Below are positions 1 to 8,315 of a stretch of DNA of 37,217 nucleotides, piece after piece. The stretch comes from Actinomycetota bacterium (GTDB lineage Bacteria > Actinomycetota > Actinomycetes > S36-B12 > UBA10799). The position numbers and the translations under genes are program-made. Positions within the stretch are counted from its first letter, which is position 1, and each line of letters opens with the position of its first letter. A model generated the notes under the pieces. The model worked only from the letters and a program-made list of their open reading frames with translations. It searched no databases and was not told the origin of the DNA. The stretch lies in assembly GCA_963169225.1 (NCBI GenBank), contig CAUJDH010000046.1:1-37217 (forward strand), given 5' to 3'.

Positions 1-1800
1 GCCATCGAGGGCATAAAGTGGGTGCACCCGGTCAGGGCCTGCGGCATTGGTGAAGATGTCTTGGATCCACTCGATATAGCTGTCTGCCTCGGAGGTGCTG
101 CCGAGTAAGGCAAGAGCTTCAACTGTCATTGCCGCATCTCGCAGCCAGCAGTATCGGTAGTCCCAGTTGCGGATTCCGCCAATCCATTCTGGGAGGCTTG
201 TCGTTGCGGCGGCAAGTACCGCACCGGTTGGGGTGTGGCATAGCGCTTTGAGGGTAAGTGCGGACCGGATTACGGCCCACGTTTTGAGTCTGGGTTGGAA
301 GAGCCTGGCTGCGAACTGATTCCAGTACTCGCGTGAGTTGTCGCGACGTTGAGGTTCGGGCAGCATGCTCGGGCTCATGTCTTCTGTCCCGGCTCGCAGC
401 TCGACGACAAAGTCGCCATCGCTTGGGTTGATCGTCGCCCGCGCGGTTGGGTGAGCACCCATATACGTGATGTCCCATTCAAGGCCCGGTGCCACTAGGA
501 CAAGCGGATCTGGAATGTTGTCGACTCGAATACCCTCATCGCATGGTTCAAGGCGAACCGGTACAGCCCCAAACTGAGGGCGAGGAGCAAAGGTGATCGT
601 GACAGGGGTGGTTCCCGAAATTACGCGGATCAAACGCAGTTCGTGTTCCATACCGGGCACATCGCGCATTGACGTATCGAGATAGTCAGTTACTGTGACG
701 CCAGCCCACTCGGTATTGACGATCATTGTTGCGCCCAGGTACGACTGGTTGAGTGGGCGACCGTCACGAATCGGGCGGATTGTGAAGTGACCCGCCTCAT
801 CGTCACCTAGTAGACCAGCAAAGATCGCCGGCGCATCTGGATTCGGGTGGCACAACCAAGCAATGCTCCCTTTGGGTGTAAGCAATGCTAGGTCGGTGCC
901 ATCGGCCAGTAGCGTGTGATCCTCGATCAAAGTTGCGTTGACTCCATCAAGCCAGGCGCGACGCTCTTCCAACAGGGCAGCAAGAACATTGAGTACCTCG
1001 GTAGGGTCTTCGACCCGGTGCTCGGCCAGTGAATTACCTTGGCCAACCTTGATTCCCAGATCAGACTCACCCAAGACTGCGAAGGCGGTTTCGTCGGTGA
1101 CGTCATCGCCGATAAAGATCGTTGCGGTTGCTCCTGCATCGTCACGAACCTTATTGAGGGCTGTTCCCTTATTGGTGCTGACAACCGACAGTTCTAGGAC
1201 AGCCTTGCCATCTAGCTGGTGGACCTTGGGATCGTTGTCGTAGAGCGCGTGAAGTTCAGCCAGAACCCGCTCGCTGTCTTCTTCTGTGGCGTTCCGCACG
1301 TGAACGGCCACGCCAGCAGGTTTATGCTCGACTTCCGCCCCAGGCGCGCTTGCCACTGTTTTTTGCGCCTGCATAGTGATCTTTTGGCGCAGTTCAAACA
1401 GTTCTTGGCCAAGGTTGTTTGCCGCACCTAGCTCATGTTCCGCACCGTGACTACCGACGAGGATGATTTCTTGCGGCAGGCGAGTCATAGCGGCCAAGTC
1501 GCGAAGTGCGCGACCGGACAGCAAGGCCACTGAGGTGTTTTTGAGGTGCGCCAAATTACGCAAGATCAAGTTGGTGCCAGGTAGCGCCCGGGCTGCTGTC
1601 GGATCGCTGACGATAGGTGCCAGCGTGCCATCGAAGTCTGAGGCAACCAGTAGGTTCTCAGTCCTGGCAACCTTGCGGATCACTAGACGAAGTTCGGGAT
1701 CTATTCCTGAGGTATCGATTCGTGCTAAATCATCCGCAAGACCTTCAGTTTCGTACAGGGCGGACGCTCCAAGTCCCCAGAGCGGCTTCTCGTGCGCCAT
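1..1800 (-). CDS. otsB: Trehalose-phosphatase (OtsB) fused to GH15 glycosidase, C-terminus cut off by the window edge
   Basis: The reading frame is open without a stop from the ATG at 1800 to base 1 (600 codons). Residues about 45-275 are a HAD-type trehalose-6-phosphate phosphatase, with the nucleophile motif DFDGTLAPI (D55, D57) and the acidic motif GDDVTDE near residues 231-237. From about residue 285 the sequence changes to a GH15 glucoamylase/trehalase-like domain: LLTPKGSIAWLCHPNPDAP near the start and GIRNWDYRYCWLRDAA near residue 545. The GH15 catalytic glutamates would lie beyond the edge. The start codon directly follows the otsA stop (TAAATG), so the two are surely co-translated. 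The phosphatase should make trehalose. Whether the GH15 part hydrolyses trehalose, another glucan or nothing cannot be seen here. Calls of both domains are firm; the fusion is read directly. Confidence 0.93.
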   Translation of the reverse strand, partial: MAHEKPLWGLGASALYETEGLADDLARIDTSGIDPELRLVIRKVARTENLLVASDFDGTLAPIVSDPTAARALPGTNLILRNLAHLKNTSVALLSGRALRDLAAMTRLPQEIILVGSHGAEHELGAANNLGQELFELRQKITMQAQKTVASAPGAEVEHKPAGVAVHVRNATEEDSERVLAELHALYDNDPKVHQLDGKAVLELSVVSTNKGTALNKVRDDAGATATIFIGDDVTDETAFAVLGESDLGIKVGQGNSLAEHRVEDPTEVLNVLAALLEERRAWLDGVNATLIEDHTLLADGTDLALLTPKGSIAWLCHPNPDAPAIFAGLLGDDEAGHFTIRPIRDGRPLNQSYLGATMIVNTEWAGVTVTDYLDTSMRDVPGMEHELRLIRVISGTTPVTITFAPRPQFGAVPVRLEPCDEGIRVDNIPDPLVLVAPGLEWDITYMGAHPTARATINPSDGDFVVELRAGTEDMSPSMLPEPQRRDNSREYWNQFAARLFQPRLKTWAVIRSALTLKALCHTPTGAVLAAATTSLPEWIGGIRNWDYRYCWLRDAAMTVEALALLGSTSEADSYIEWIQDIFTNAAGPDRVHPLYALDG

Positions 1801-3318
1801 TTATTTGGCCTTGTCTGTAGTGGTCGACGTGCTGGCGTTCGCGGTTTCACCTTCTGAACTGTGCTGTTGATCTTCAGCTTCACCGGCGTTGGATTCTTGT
1901 CTCTTGAGTACGCCGAGAAAGTCGCGAGCCCATTTTTGAACATCATTATGCATGACGTGGGAGCGCATGGTCCGCATGCGTCGCTTGCGCTCCTCAAGTG
2001 GCGCATGCGCCGCAGCGATGATCCCGGATTTGACGCCATCCGCATCATAGGGATTCACCAGCCATGACTGAGGTAGATCGTTTGCTGCGCCGGTGAATTC
2101 GCTGAGGACTAGCGCACCTTCGTCGTCAGTGCGCGACACAACGTATTCCTTGCTCACCAAGTTCATGCCGTCGCGAAGAGGAGTCACCAACATGATGTCA
2201 GCTGCTTTGTAGAGGGCAATAAGTTCCTCGATCGGCAGCGAGTTGCGCATGTAGTAAATCGCCGGAGCCCCGATCTGACCCAAGTCTCCATTAGTTCGAC
2301 TGACGATCATCTCGACGTCATCTCGAATGCGCTGGTACTCGTCAACGTTTTCGCGGCTGGGGGTTGCGACTTGAACCAGAACCGTCTCGTTGGGATCAAG
2401 CTTGCCCTCATGGAGAAGCTCGGTGTACGCGCGCAAACGGACATCGATTCCTTTGGTGTAGTCGAGTCGATCCACGCCGAGCAAAATCGTCTTAGGGTTG
2501 CCGAGGTCTGCACGGATCTGTTCAACGCGGTCTTCGATCTCAGGACTGTTGGCTTTAGCCGCGAGACCAATCGAGTCGACCGAGATTCCAAATGCATCGA
2601 CCAGACAAGTGCGCCTTGCGCCGTGAGGCCCAGGAACCTCCACCTTATTGCCGACGGATGGAAGACCGAGTAGGCGTTCGGTGACATCTAGGAAGTTACG
2701 AGCACCGCCTGCGGTTTGGAAGCCAACAACATCTGCGCCCAGCAGTCCCAAAACGATCTCGCGGCGCCAAGGCAGCTGCATGAACAAATCAGGGGCAGGG
2801 AAAGGAATGTGCAAGAAGAACCCGATCTTGAGGTCAGGCCTTAGTGAACGCAGCATCGCAGGTACAAGCTGAAGCTGGTAGTCCTGAACCCAAACGACGG
2901 AGCCAGGTGACGCATGTTCAGCAGCCGCCTCCGCGAAACGCATGTTGATTTTGCGATAGGAATCGAACTGGTGGCGGTGGTAGGTGGGGGTGACGATCGC
3001 ATCATGGTAGAGCGGCCAAAGCGCTGAGTTTGAGAACCCGTCGTAATAGAGCTCAACCTCGCCTCGACTGAGTGGAACCTCGTAGATCGAATAGTCGCGG
3101 TCATCCGCAGTCTCAGGAATCGGGGGGAGTGGTTCAGAGCCGGGGTCTTGGTAGGAGCCGTTCCATCCGATCCAGCTGGCATTGGCGCCTTTCATAACAG
3201 GCTCGAGCGCGGACACGAGTCCACCGGGCGACCGGCGCCAAATGCGGTTGCCGTTCTCGTCACGAGCCGACTCCACAGGTAGGCGATTTGCCACAATTAC
3301 TAAGTCATCTGACGACAC
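1801..3318 (-). CDS. otsA: Alpha,alpha-trehalose-6-phosphate synthase (UDP/ADP/GDP-glucose type, GT20)
   Basis: This 505-residue protein matches the full length of OtsA, which joins a nucleotide-activated glucose to glucose-6-phosphate in the cytoplasm. Visible family marks are ANRLP near the N-terminus, [12 protein letters not shown], the [15 protein letters not shown] segment, [26 protein letters not shown], and [11 protein letters not shown] near the C-terminus. The start is GTG at 3318; an in-frame stop lies four codons upstream, so no earlier start exists. A GGAGG lies only one base before the GTG, too close for a normal ribosome site, while TAAGTT ends six bases before it, so a leaderless start is likely. 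The C-terminal tail (about residues 470-505) is polar and low in complexity. It heads an operon with the OtsB-GH15 fusion and is divergent from recO. Confidence 0.96.
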   Translation of the reverse strand: MSSDDLVIVANRLPVESARDENGNRIWRRSPGGLVSALEPVMKGANASWIGWNGSYQDPGSEPLPPIPETADDRDYSIYEVPLSRGEVELYYDGFSNSALWPLYHDAIVTPTYHRHQFDSYRKINMRFAEAAAEHASPGSVVWVQDYQLQLVPAMLRSLRPDLKIGFFLHIPFPAPDLFMQLPWRREIVLGLLGADVVGFQTAGGARNFLDVTERLLGLPSVGNKVEVPGPHGARRTCLVDAFGISVDSIGLAAKANSPEIEDRVEQIRADLGNPKTILLGVDRLDYTKGIDVRLRAYTELLHEGKLDPNETVLVQVATPSRENVDEYQRIRDDVEMIVSRTNGDLGQIGAPAIYYMRNSLPIEELIALYKAADIMLVTPLRDGMNLVSKEYVVSRTDDEGALVLSEFTGAANDLPQSWLVNPYDADGVKSGIIAAAHAPLEERKRRMRTMRSHVMHNDVQKWARDFLGVLKRQESNAGEAEDQQHSSEGETANASTSTTTDKAK

Positions 3319-3324
3319 GCCTCC

Positions 3325-3330
3325 AACTTA
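3325..3330 (-). promoter_or_regulatory. Probable -10 element of otsA, leaderless layout
   Basis: On the minus strand TAAGTT ends exactly six bases before the GTG start of otsA, so transcription would begin at or next to the start codon. The same spacing occurs at recO, uppS, the YdcF-like gene, mutT, dnaG and moxR. I see no convincing -35. Confidence 0.4.
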
Positions 3331-3365
3331 TCCGTTTCGCTGCTAGTACGCATGACCAATACGGG

Positions 3366-3371
3366 CACACT
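3366..3371 (+). promoter_or_regulatory. Probable -10 element of recO, leaderless layout
   Basis: CACACT ends six bases before the recO ATG at 3378, and no purine-rich ribosome site lies in between (AGAACT). The hexamer is a weak match on its own; the repeated spacing across genes is what supports it. Confidence 0.3.
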
Positions 3372-3377
3372 AGAACT

Positions 3378-4112
3378 ATGCCCACCTATCGCGACACCGG
3401 AGTTGTGCTGCGAACCCACAAACTGGGCGAGGCTGACCGGATCGTCACCTTCTTGACCAAAGAGCGCGGTCGAATCCGAGCCGTCGCCAGGGGAGTGCGT
3501 AAGACGTCCAGTAAATATGGCGCCAGGCTGGAGCCGTTCGGTTATGTGGACTTTCAGTGCTTTGAAGGCCGCAATCTTGACACGATTACCCAGGTTGAAT
3601 CGTTGGCAGCTTTCGGCGCGGAGTTCTCCGACGACTATGAGCGTTGGACTGCGGGACAGGTCATGGTTGAGACCGCCGAGAAGCTCGCTGGCGAAGAAGG
3701 TGAACCTGAGACTCAACAATTCACACTGTTGGTGTCGGCATTGCGGGCTTTGGCCGAGGATCGACACCCGCATGGCTTGATTCTGGATTCGTACCTGCTT
3801 CGGTCTTTAGCTATTGGTGGATGGGCGCCGAGCTTCGACGTGTGCGCGCAATGCGGATCGCCAGGCCCACATCGGGCTTTTAATCACACGCTCGGTGGCG
3901 CTCTTTGTACTGAATGCAGGGTTACCGGTTCGGCGGTTCCTGCTGAAGGAACTATGCAGTTGCTTGGGGCTTTGCTGGAGGGCAATTGGGAAGTTGCCGA
4001 AGCTAGCGATGACCGCCAACGCAAGGATGCCGCTGGTTTAGTTGCGGTTTTTACGCAGTGGCATCTGGAACGGAATCTGCGCTCGCTACGCCATGTTGAT
4101 CGCGGTTGGTAG
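3378..4112 (+). CDS. recO: DNA repair protein RecO
   Basis: This 244-residue protein has the usual length of RecO, which works with RecF/RecR to load RecA on SSB-coated DNA in gap repair. The N-terminal OB-fold opens with YRDTGVVLRTHKLGEADRI, and the central zinc-finger-like part has C156, C159, C177 and C180 (CAQCG and CTEC). The open frame extends upstream to 3288, but the family start corresponds to the ATG at 3378 (MPTYRDTG), so the longer reading was not used. The gene is divergent from otsA across 59 bases and is followed 32 bases later by uppS, the same recO-uppS order that I recall from mycobacteria (Rv2362c-Rv2361c). Confidence 0.95.
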   Translation: MPTYRDTGVVLRTHKLGEADRIVTFLTKERGRIRAVARGVRKTSSKYGARLEPFGYVDFQCFEGRNLDTITQVESLAAFGAEFSDDYERWTAGQVMVETAEKLAGEEGEPETQQFTLLVSALRALAEDRHPHGLILDSYLLRSLAIGGWAPSFDVCAQCGSPGPHRAFNHTLGGALCTECRVTGSAVPAEGTMQLLGALLEGNWEVAEASDDRQRKDAAGLVAVFTQWHLERNLRSLRHVDRGW

Positions 4113-4132
4113 CTGTCCAATGTGTGAAGTGG

Positions 4133-4138
4133 CAAACT
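4133..4138 (+). promoter_or_regulatory. Possible -10 element of uppS, leaderless layout
   Basis: CAAACT ends six bases before the uppS ATG at 4145, just after the recO stop. Since uppS may also be read from the recO transcript, this could be a secondary promoter. Support comes only from the shared spacing. Confidence 0.25.
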
Positions 4139-4144
4139 AGAGAT

Positions 4145-4978
4145 ATGCCGAATTGGGATCGCGAGAAATTACCCCGCCATGTTGCCGTTGTGATGGATGG
4201 CAACGGACGATGGGCGAATCAGCGCGGACTTCCCAGAACCGAAGGTCACAAGGCGGGTATCGATGCTCTGGTCGAGGTCGTGGATGGTGCTTTGGAGGCC
4301 GACCTCGAATGGTTGTCGACCTACGCCTTCTCCACCGAGAACTGGAAGCGATCCACTGGTGAAGTCTTTTTCCTTATGAAATCTGGGCGCGATGTTATGC
4401 GCGACTGGATCGGCAAACTCAACGAGAACAACGTTCGAGTGCGTTGGGCTGGAAGACCTGGTCGACTTTGGAAGAGCGTCGTTGATCAGTTGAAAGAAGC
4501 TGAGCGAGTAACCGCGGGAAACACCGGGCTCAACCTCACGATGTGTGTGAACTATGGCGGCCGGGCCGAGTTGGTCGATGCCATGCGTTCGATTGCCAAA
4601 GATGTTGCCGCCGGGCGAGTGAACCCAGACAAGATCGACGAGGAACTTATCGCGCGGAACCTTTATATCCCTGAAATGCCAGATGTGGATCTGTTCTTGC
4701 GTACCAGTGGTGAGCTGCGCACGAGCAACTTCCTCATGTGGGAATCAGCCTATGCCGAATACGTCTTCGTCGATGAACTCTGGCCAGACTTCACCAAGGA
4801 ACACCTGTTCTCGGCCATTGATCAGTACGCGGGGCGTGATCGCCGGTACGGCGGTGCGCTCGAGGGAGCGGTTGAGGTGGCTACTGTCGAGAGAGATTCA
4901 GCTGCCAACGAAGCTACCCCGACCGAGCTTGAAGCCACGGCGGCAATAACTCTTGTTCCAGGTAGCGAGCAGAATTAG
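4145..4978 (+). CDS. uppS: Isoprenyl transferase (cis-prenyl diphosphate synthase, UppS type)
   Basis: This enzyme extends farnesyl or a shorter allylic diphosphate with isopentenyl diphosphate in cis, to make the lipid carrier for peptidoglycan and other wall sugars. The 277-residue protein shows the family motifs in order: VVMDGNGRWA with catalytic D18, GHKAGIDALVEVV, YAFSTENWKR, and RTSGELRTSNFLMWESAY ending in DELWPDF. The start at 4145 (MPNWDREK) fits the family; the frame runs open upstream to 4106 but that reading overlaps recO. The last 40 residues or so are an extra polar Glu/Ala/Thr tail. By position next to recO it matches Rv2361c, a decaprenyl diphosphate synthase, but product chain length cannot be told from sequence alone. 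Confidence 0.95.
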   Translation: MPNWDREKLPRHVAVVMDGNGRWANQRGLPRTEGHKAGIDALVEVVDGALEADLEWLSTYAFSTENWKRSTGEVFFLMKSGRDVMRDWIGKLNENNVRVRWAGRPGRLWKSVVDQLKEAERVTAGNTGLNLTMCVNYGGRAELVDAMRSIAKDVAAGRVNPDKIDEELIARNLYIPEMPDVDLFLRTSGELRTSNFLMWESAYAEYVFVDELWPDFTKEHLFSAIDQYAGRDRRYGGALEGAVEVATVERDSAANEATPTELEATAAITLVPGSEQN

Positions 4979-4983
4979 CTGCC

Positions 4984-5901
4984 ATGGGCCATGATCATTC
5001 GCACGGACTAGAGAGCGCCGGGATGCGCAATCGAGGCAGATTGGCTGTCACCTTCTGTCTGGGTCTGTTAGTCCTCGTCGTCCAACTCATCGGCGCTGCT
5101 ATCTCCGGTTCCTTGGCGCTATTGGCTGACTCGGTTCATGTGTTCGCGGATTCTTTTGGTGTTGGCCTAGCACTGCTAGCCGTGACGGTCGCCGCACGTA
5201 AGACCAAGCCTTCTCGCACCTTTGGTCTGTTTCGCTTGGAAATTCTGGCGACGGTGTTTAACGGCGTGCTTCTGCTGGCACTGTCTGGATTCATCCTTTA
5301 TGAGGCATGGGAACGATGGAACAGTCCGAGCACGATTGATGCTCCCGTTATGTTGGTGGCGGCTGTCTTTGGTTTAGTCGCCAACCTGGTCGGCGTCTAT
5401 TTGCTGCGGCGCGGTGCTCAAGAGAGCCTCGCTGTTAAAGGTGCCTACCTCGAAGTATTGAGTGATGCGCTCGGTTCGATTGGCGTGGTCATCGCCGCGA
5501 TTGTCATTTGGACGACTGGCTGGGATCGAGCCGATGTCCTGGTTTCGTTGGCGATCGCATTGTTCATCATTCCTCGCACTTTTCTACTTTTGCGTGATGC
5601 GATCAATGTCTTACTTGAGTCTGCCCCGCCGGATCTAGACCTCGATGAAGTTCGGGCCCACATTCTGGCTGTGGACGGTGTGGCCGAAGTCCACGACCTG
5701 CATGCGTGGACCATCACCTCGGGGATGCCTTCACTCTCGGCTCATGTGTTTGTCGATCCTGACCCATATCGGGATGGTTCTGGCTCAGAGATTTTGTTGC
5801 GACTTCAAGATTGCGTCGCGGATTGCTTCGGCATCACCCACACCACGTTCCAACTTGAGTCTGCGACACATTCTGAACATGAGGACGTTCAACATCCATA
5901 G
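4984..5901 (+). CDS. Cation diffusion facilitator transporter (zinc-type)
   Basis: This 305-residue membrane protein should export Zn(II), or a similar divalent metal, in exchange for protons. It opens with a short His/Asp stretch (GHDHSH) and has about six membrane spans in residues 20-210, followed by a cytoplasmic domain (about 215-290) of CDF type with VHDLHAWTI. The metal site of the second span is D49-x2-H52-x3-D56. In the fifth span the usual His is replaced by Glu: E157-V-L-S-D161. The ATG comes five bases after the uppS stop, so translation is probably coupled. It converges on zur, which suggests a role in zinc balance. The specific metal is an inference. Confidence 0.93.
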   Translation: MGHDHSHGLESAGMRNRGRLAVTFCLGLLVLVVQLIGAAISGSLALLADSVHVFADSFGVGLALLAVTVAARKTKPSRTFGLFRLEILATVFNGVLLLALSGFILYEAWERWNSPSTIDAPVMLVAAVFGLVANLVGVYLLRRGAQESLAVKGAYLEVLSDALGSIGVVIAAIVIWTTGWDRADVLVSLAIALFIIPRTFLLLRDAINVLLESAPPDLDLDEVRAHILAVDGVAEVHDLHAWTITSGMPSLSAHVFVDPDPYRDGSGSEILLRLQDCVADCFGITHTTFQLESATHSEHEDVQHP

Positions 5902-5937
5902 CTCTGGAGCTAATGGGTCGGATCTTGGCGGTATCAA

Positions 5938-5990
5938 CAAAGTTGCGGTGCATTTCTTGTCTATAAGTGCAGTTATCTACCGCAACTTTG
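5938..5990 (+). terminator. Long-loop inverted repeat between the convergent CDF and zur genes
   Basis: CAAAGTTGCGGT (5938-5949) is repeated perfectly inverted as ACCGCAACTTTG (5979-5990), with a 29-base loop that can itself fold (GCATTT with AAGTGC). It sits between two convergent genes, where a shared terminator is expected, but there is no T-run on either side. It could instead be a protein-binding or mRNA-stability element. Confidence 0.45.
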
Positions 5991-6023
5991 AGCGAGTCGA
6001 CCAAGCCGCTCGGTAAGTACCGT

Positions 6024-6440
6024 TTAGCTACAGTTTTTGCACAGGCCGCTGATCTCAATCATGTGCTCGGGCTGAGTGAATCCGTGTTCCGTGGCAATGT
6101 TCTGGGTCCAAGTTTCCACTTGGTTTGCCGAGATCTCGATCGTTAGTCCGCATTCGCGACACACAAGGTGATGATGGTGGTCGTCCGAACAGGCGCGGTA
6201 GAGCGCTTCGCCATCGTCACCGGGAACAGTGTCGACAACGCCATCATTGTGCATGGCCTGGAGGGTGCGGTAGACGGTTGTCAAGCTGACATCGTCACCG
6301 CGGTGGAGCATGAGATCGTGGATCTCTTGAACGCTGCGGAAGGCGTCGAGTCCCTCAAGCACTTCGGTGATTGCCACCCGCTGTTTGGTGACTCTGCGGC
6401 GAGGCTCGCCGTTGGTTGAGGTGGAGCTAGAACTAGACAT
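6024..6440 (-). CDS. zur: Fur-family metalloregulator, probably zinc uptake regulator Zur
   Basis: This 138-residue protein has the Fur layout: winged helix in residues about 15-75 with TTVYRTLQAM as recognition region, then a dimer domain with HHHHLVCRECG, and the structural zinc pairs C94-x2-C97 and C134-x2-C137 at the very C-terminus. Fur proteins repress uptake genes when loaded with metal. Zur rather than Fur is favoured because of its place between recO/uppS and glyS, where mycobacteria carry furB/zur (Rv2359), and because a zinc-type CDF lies next door. The ATG overlaps the end of the upstream membrane-protein gene by eight bases. The N-terminus begins with a Ser run. No Zur box was found in this window. 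Confidence 0.9.
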   Translation of the reverse strand: MSSSSSTSTNGEPRRRVTKQRVAITEVLEGLDAFRSVQEIHDLMLHRGDDVSLTTVYRTLQAMHNDGVVDTVPGDDGEALYRACSDDHHHHLVCRECGLTIEISANQVETWTQNIATEHGFTQPEHMIEISGLCKNCS

Positions 6441-6822
6441 TGCCGCTGAGCTTCCAGACTGCCGCGGCGAAGATGATGAGGATCACGATGACGCGGATCG
6501 CACGCGCTGACATTTCGAGGGCGGGCCAAGAGAGTGCGACGAGCCAGGTGAGTAGGAGGCCCAGCAAAACTAGGAGAAGTCCAGCAAGCGGGAAGGGGAT
6601 CAATAAGCCGGCGAGAAGGAGTGCACCCATGACGATCGGGAGCACGAGTCGGGGCATCGTATGGATCGCTTTGAGTGGCTTGTAGCTTAGTGCCTCAAGT
6701 TTGCGTCTGGCTGGTGATTGGTAGGTGGAGGGGGTGCGTTGGGCACGGCCGCTAAACGCAGCATTCTTACGGTTACGGTTGCCGCCCGAGGGCCTACCGG
6801 GTCCACGACTTGAGTTCGACAT
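6433..6822 (-). CDS. Small membrane protein of unknown function, actinobacterial
   Basis: The 129-residue product has a basic, polar N-terminal part (about residues 1-58, rich in Arg, Ser and Pro) and then a strongly hydrophobic part with two to three likely membrane spans (about 59-97 and 103-124) and a short tail. I do not recognise a function. Similar small proteins (an uncharacterised DUF, possibly DUF6703) occur beside actinobacterial fur/zur genes, but this match is from memory. It is translated first in a two-gene operon with zur (eight-base overlap) and is divergent from glyS over about 100 bases. Confidence 0.75.
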   Translation of the reverse strand: MSNSSRGPGRPSGGNRNRKNAAFSGRAQRTPSTYQSPARRKLEALSYKPLKAIHTMPRLVLPIVMGALLLAGLLIPFPLAGLLLVLLGLLLTWLVALSWPALEMSARAIRVIVILIIFAAAVWKLSGNV

Positions 6823-6923
6823 CTCTCTAGTTTCGCATGCTTGAGTTGGAACGAGGAGAGCGACAGCATAGGCTTGTAGTTCACTGTCTTTTTGTCCTTA
6901 AATTGTCGTCCCAAGGAGTATGC

Positions 6924-8300
6924 GTGGCAAACAAGGTTGATTCCGTCGTCAGTCTCTGCAAACGACGCGGTTTCGTGTTCCCGTCGTCCGAAATCTACGG
7001 TGGAACCCGGTCTGCCTGGGACTACGGTCCGCTGGGTGTCGAGCTCAAAGAGAACATTCGCAAACAGTGGTGGCAAACCGTCGTTCGTTCTCGTGACGAT
7101 GTTGTCGGTATTGACTCGTCGGTGATCCTGGCCCCAGAGGTATGGCATGCATCTGGCCACATTGAGAACTTTGTCGACCCGCTGGTTGAGTGCACCTCGT
7201 GTCATCGCCGCTTCCGTGAAGATCAGCTTCTTGAGGAGTTTGAAGAGAAGAAAGGTCGCGCGCCTGAAGGGGGCATGGCAGAGATTGCCTGCGAGAACTG
7301 CGGAACACGTGGCGAATGGACCGAGCCCCGCACCTTCAACGGCTTGTTGAGCACGCACCTGGGTCCGGTGTTCGACGACAACTCACTGCATTACTTGCGG
7401 CCGGAGACAGCCCAGGGAATCTTCATCAACTTTGGCTTGATCTCGGCTTCGGCGCGTAAGAAGCCACCGTTTGGTATCGCGCAGACCGGTAAGAGCTTCC
7501 GCAACGAAATCACACCGGGTAACTTCATCTTCCGTACCAGGGAGTTTGAACAGATGGAGATGGAGTTCTTTGTCGAGCCGGGCAAAGACGAAGAATGGCA
7601 CGAGTACTGGCTGCAAGCTCGCTGGGATTGGTATGTGGACCTCGGGTTGAACCCCGAGAATATGCGCTTCTTTGAGCATCCACAGGAGAAGCTGTCGCAC
7701 TACTCCAAGCGCACTGTTGATATTGAATATCGTTTCCAATTCGGCGGTTCGGAATTTGGCGAGCTTGAAGGTGTAGCTAACCGAACTGACTTCGACCTGA
7801 AGACCCACTCCGAGCATTCGGGTAAGGACCTGAGCTACTTCGACCAGACGACTGGCGAGCGTTGGGTTCCCTATGTGATCGAGCCTGCGGCCGGACTGAC
7901 TCGCTGCGTGCTCGCGTTCCTGCTCGATGCCTATGCCGAGGATGAAGCACCTAATGCGAAGGGTGGGGTCGACAAGCGTACGGTACTGAGGTTCGATCCG
8001 CGGTTGGCGCCAGTCAAGGCGGCAGTTCTTCCACTAAGCCGCAACGAAAACTTGTCGCCAAAGGCTAAGGAGCTAGCGGCGACCTTGCGTCAGCGCTGGA
8101 ATGTTGAGTTTGATGATGCTGGTGCGATCGGCAAGCGCTACCGCCGTCAAGACGAGATTGGTACGCCGTTCTGCATCACCGTCGACTTCGACACTTTGGA
8201 TGACAACGCCGTGACTGTTCGCGAACGCGACACCATGAGTCAAGAGCGCATTCCGTTGGATCAAGTTGAGGCGTACTTGGCTGCCCAGCTCGGCTGCTAA
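6924..8300 (+). CDS. glyS: Glycyl-tRNA synthetase, dimeric class II type
   Basis: This enzyme charges tRNA-Gly with glycine. The 458-residue protein is of the single-chain alpha2 type found in actinobacteria, archaea and eukaryotes, not the alpha2beta2 GlyQ/GlyS form. Marks include [15 protein letters not shown], the class II motif [20 protein letters not shown] (motif 2), a Cys pair CTSCHRRF and CENCG in the insertion, [20 protein letters not shown], and [17 protein letters not shown] (motif 3). I place the start at the GTG at 6924 because AAGGAG (6913-6918) lies five bases before it; the open frame reaches back to 6837 but that extension has no family match. dusB follows after 15 bases. Confidence 0.95.
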   Translation: MANKVDSVVSLCKRRGFVFPSSEIYGGTRSAWDYGPLGVELKENIRKQWWQTVVRSRDDVVGIDSSVILAPEVWHASGHIENFVDPLVECTSCHRRFREDQLLEEFEEKKGRAPEGGMAEIACENCGTRGEWTEPRTFNGLLSTHLGPVFDDNSLHYLRPETAQGIFINFGLISASARKKPPFGIAQTGKSFRNEITPGNFIFRTREFEQMEMEFFVEPGKDEEWHEYWLQARWDWYVDLGLNPENMRFFEHPQEKLSHYSKRTVDIEYRFQFGGSEFGELEGVANRTDFDLKTHSEHSGKDLSYFDQTTGERWVPYVIEPAAGLTRCVLAFLLDAYAEDEAPNAKGGVDKRTVLRFDPRLAPVKAAVLPLSRNENLSPKAKELAATLRQRWNVEFDDAGAIGKRYRRQDEIGTPFCITVDFDTLDDNAVTVRERDTMSQERIPLDQVEAYLAAQLGC

Positions 8301-8315
8301 CGACCCGGCTCGCTC

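Noticed and set aside
1725-2048. Open frames inside otsA and otsB on both strands
   Set aside because: They overlap well-conserved enzyme frames and encode no recognisable protein; shadows of high-GC coding sequence.
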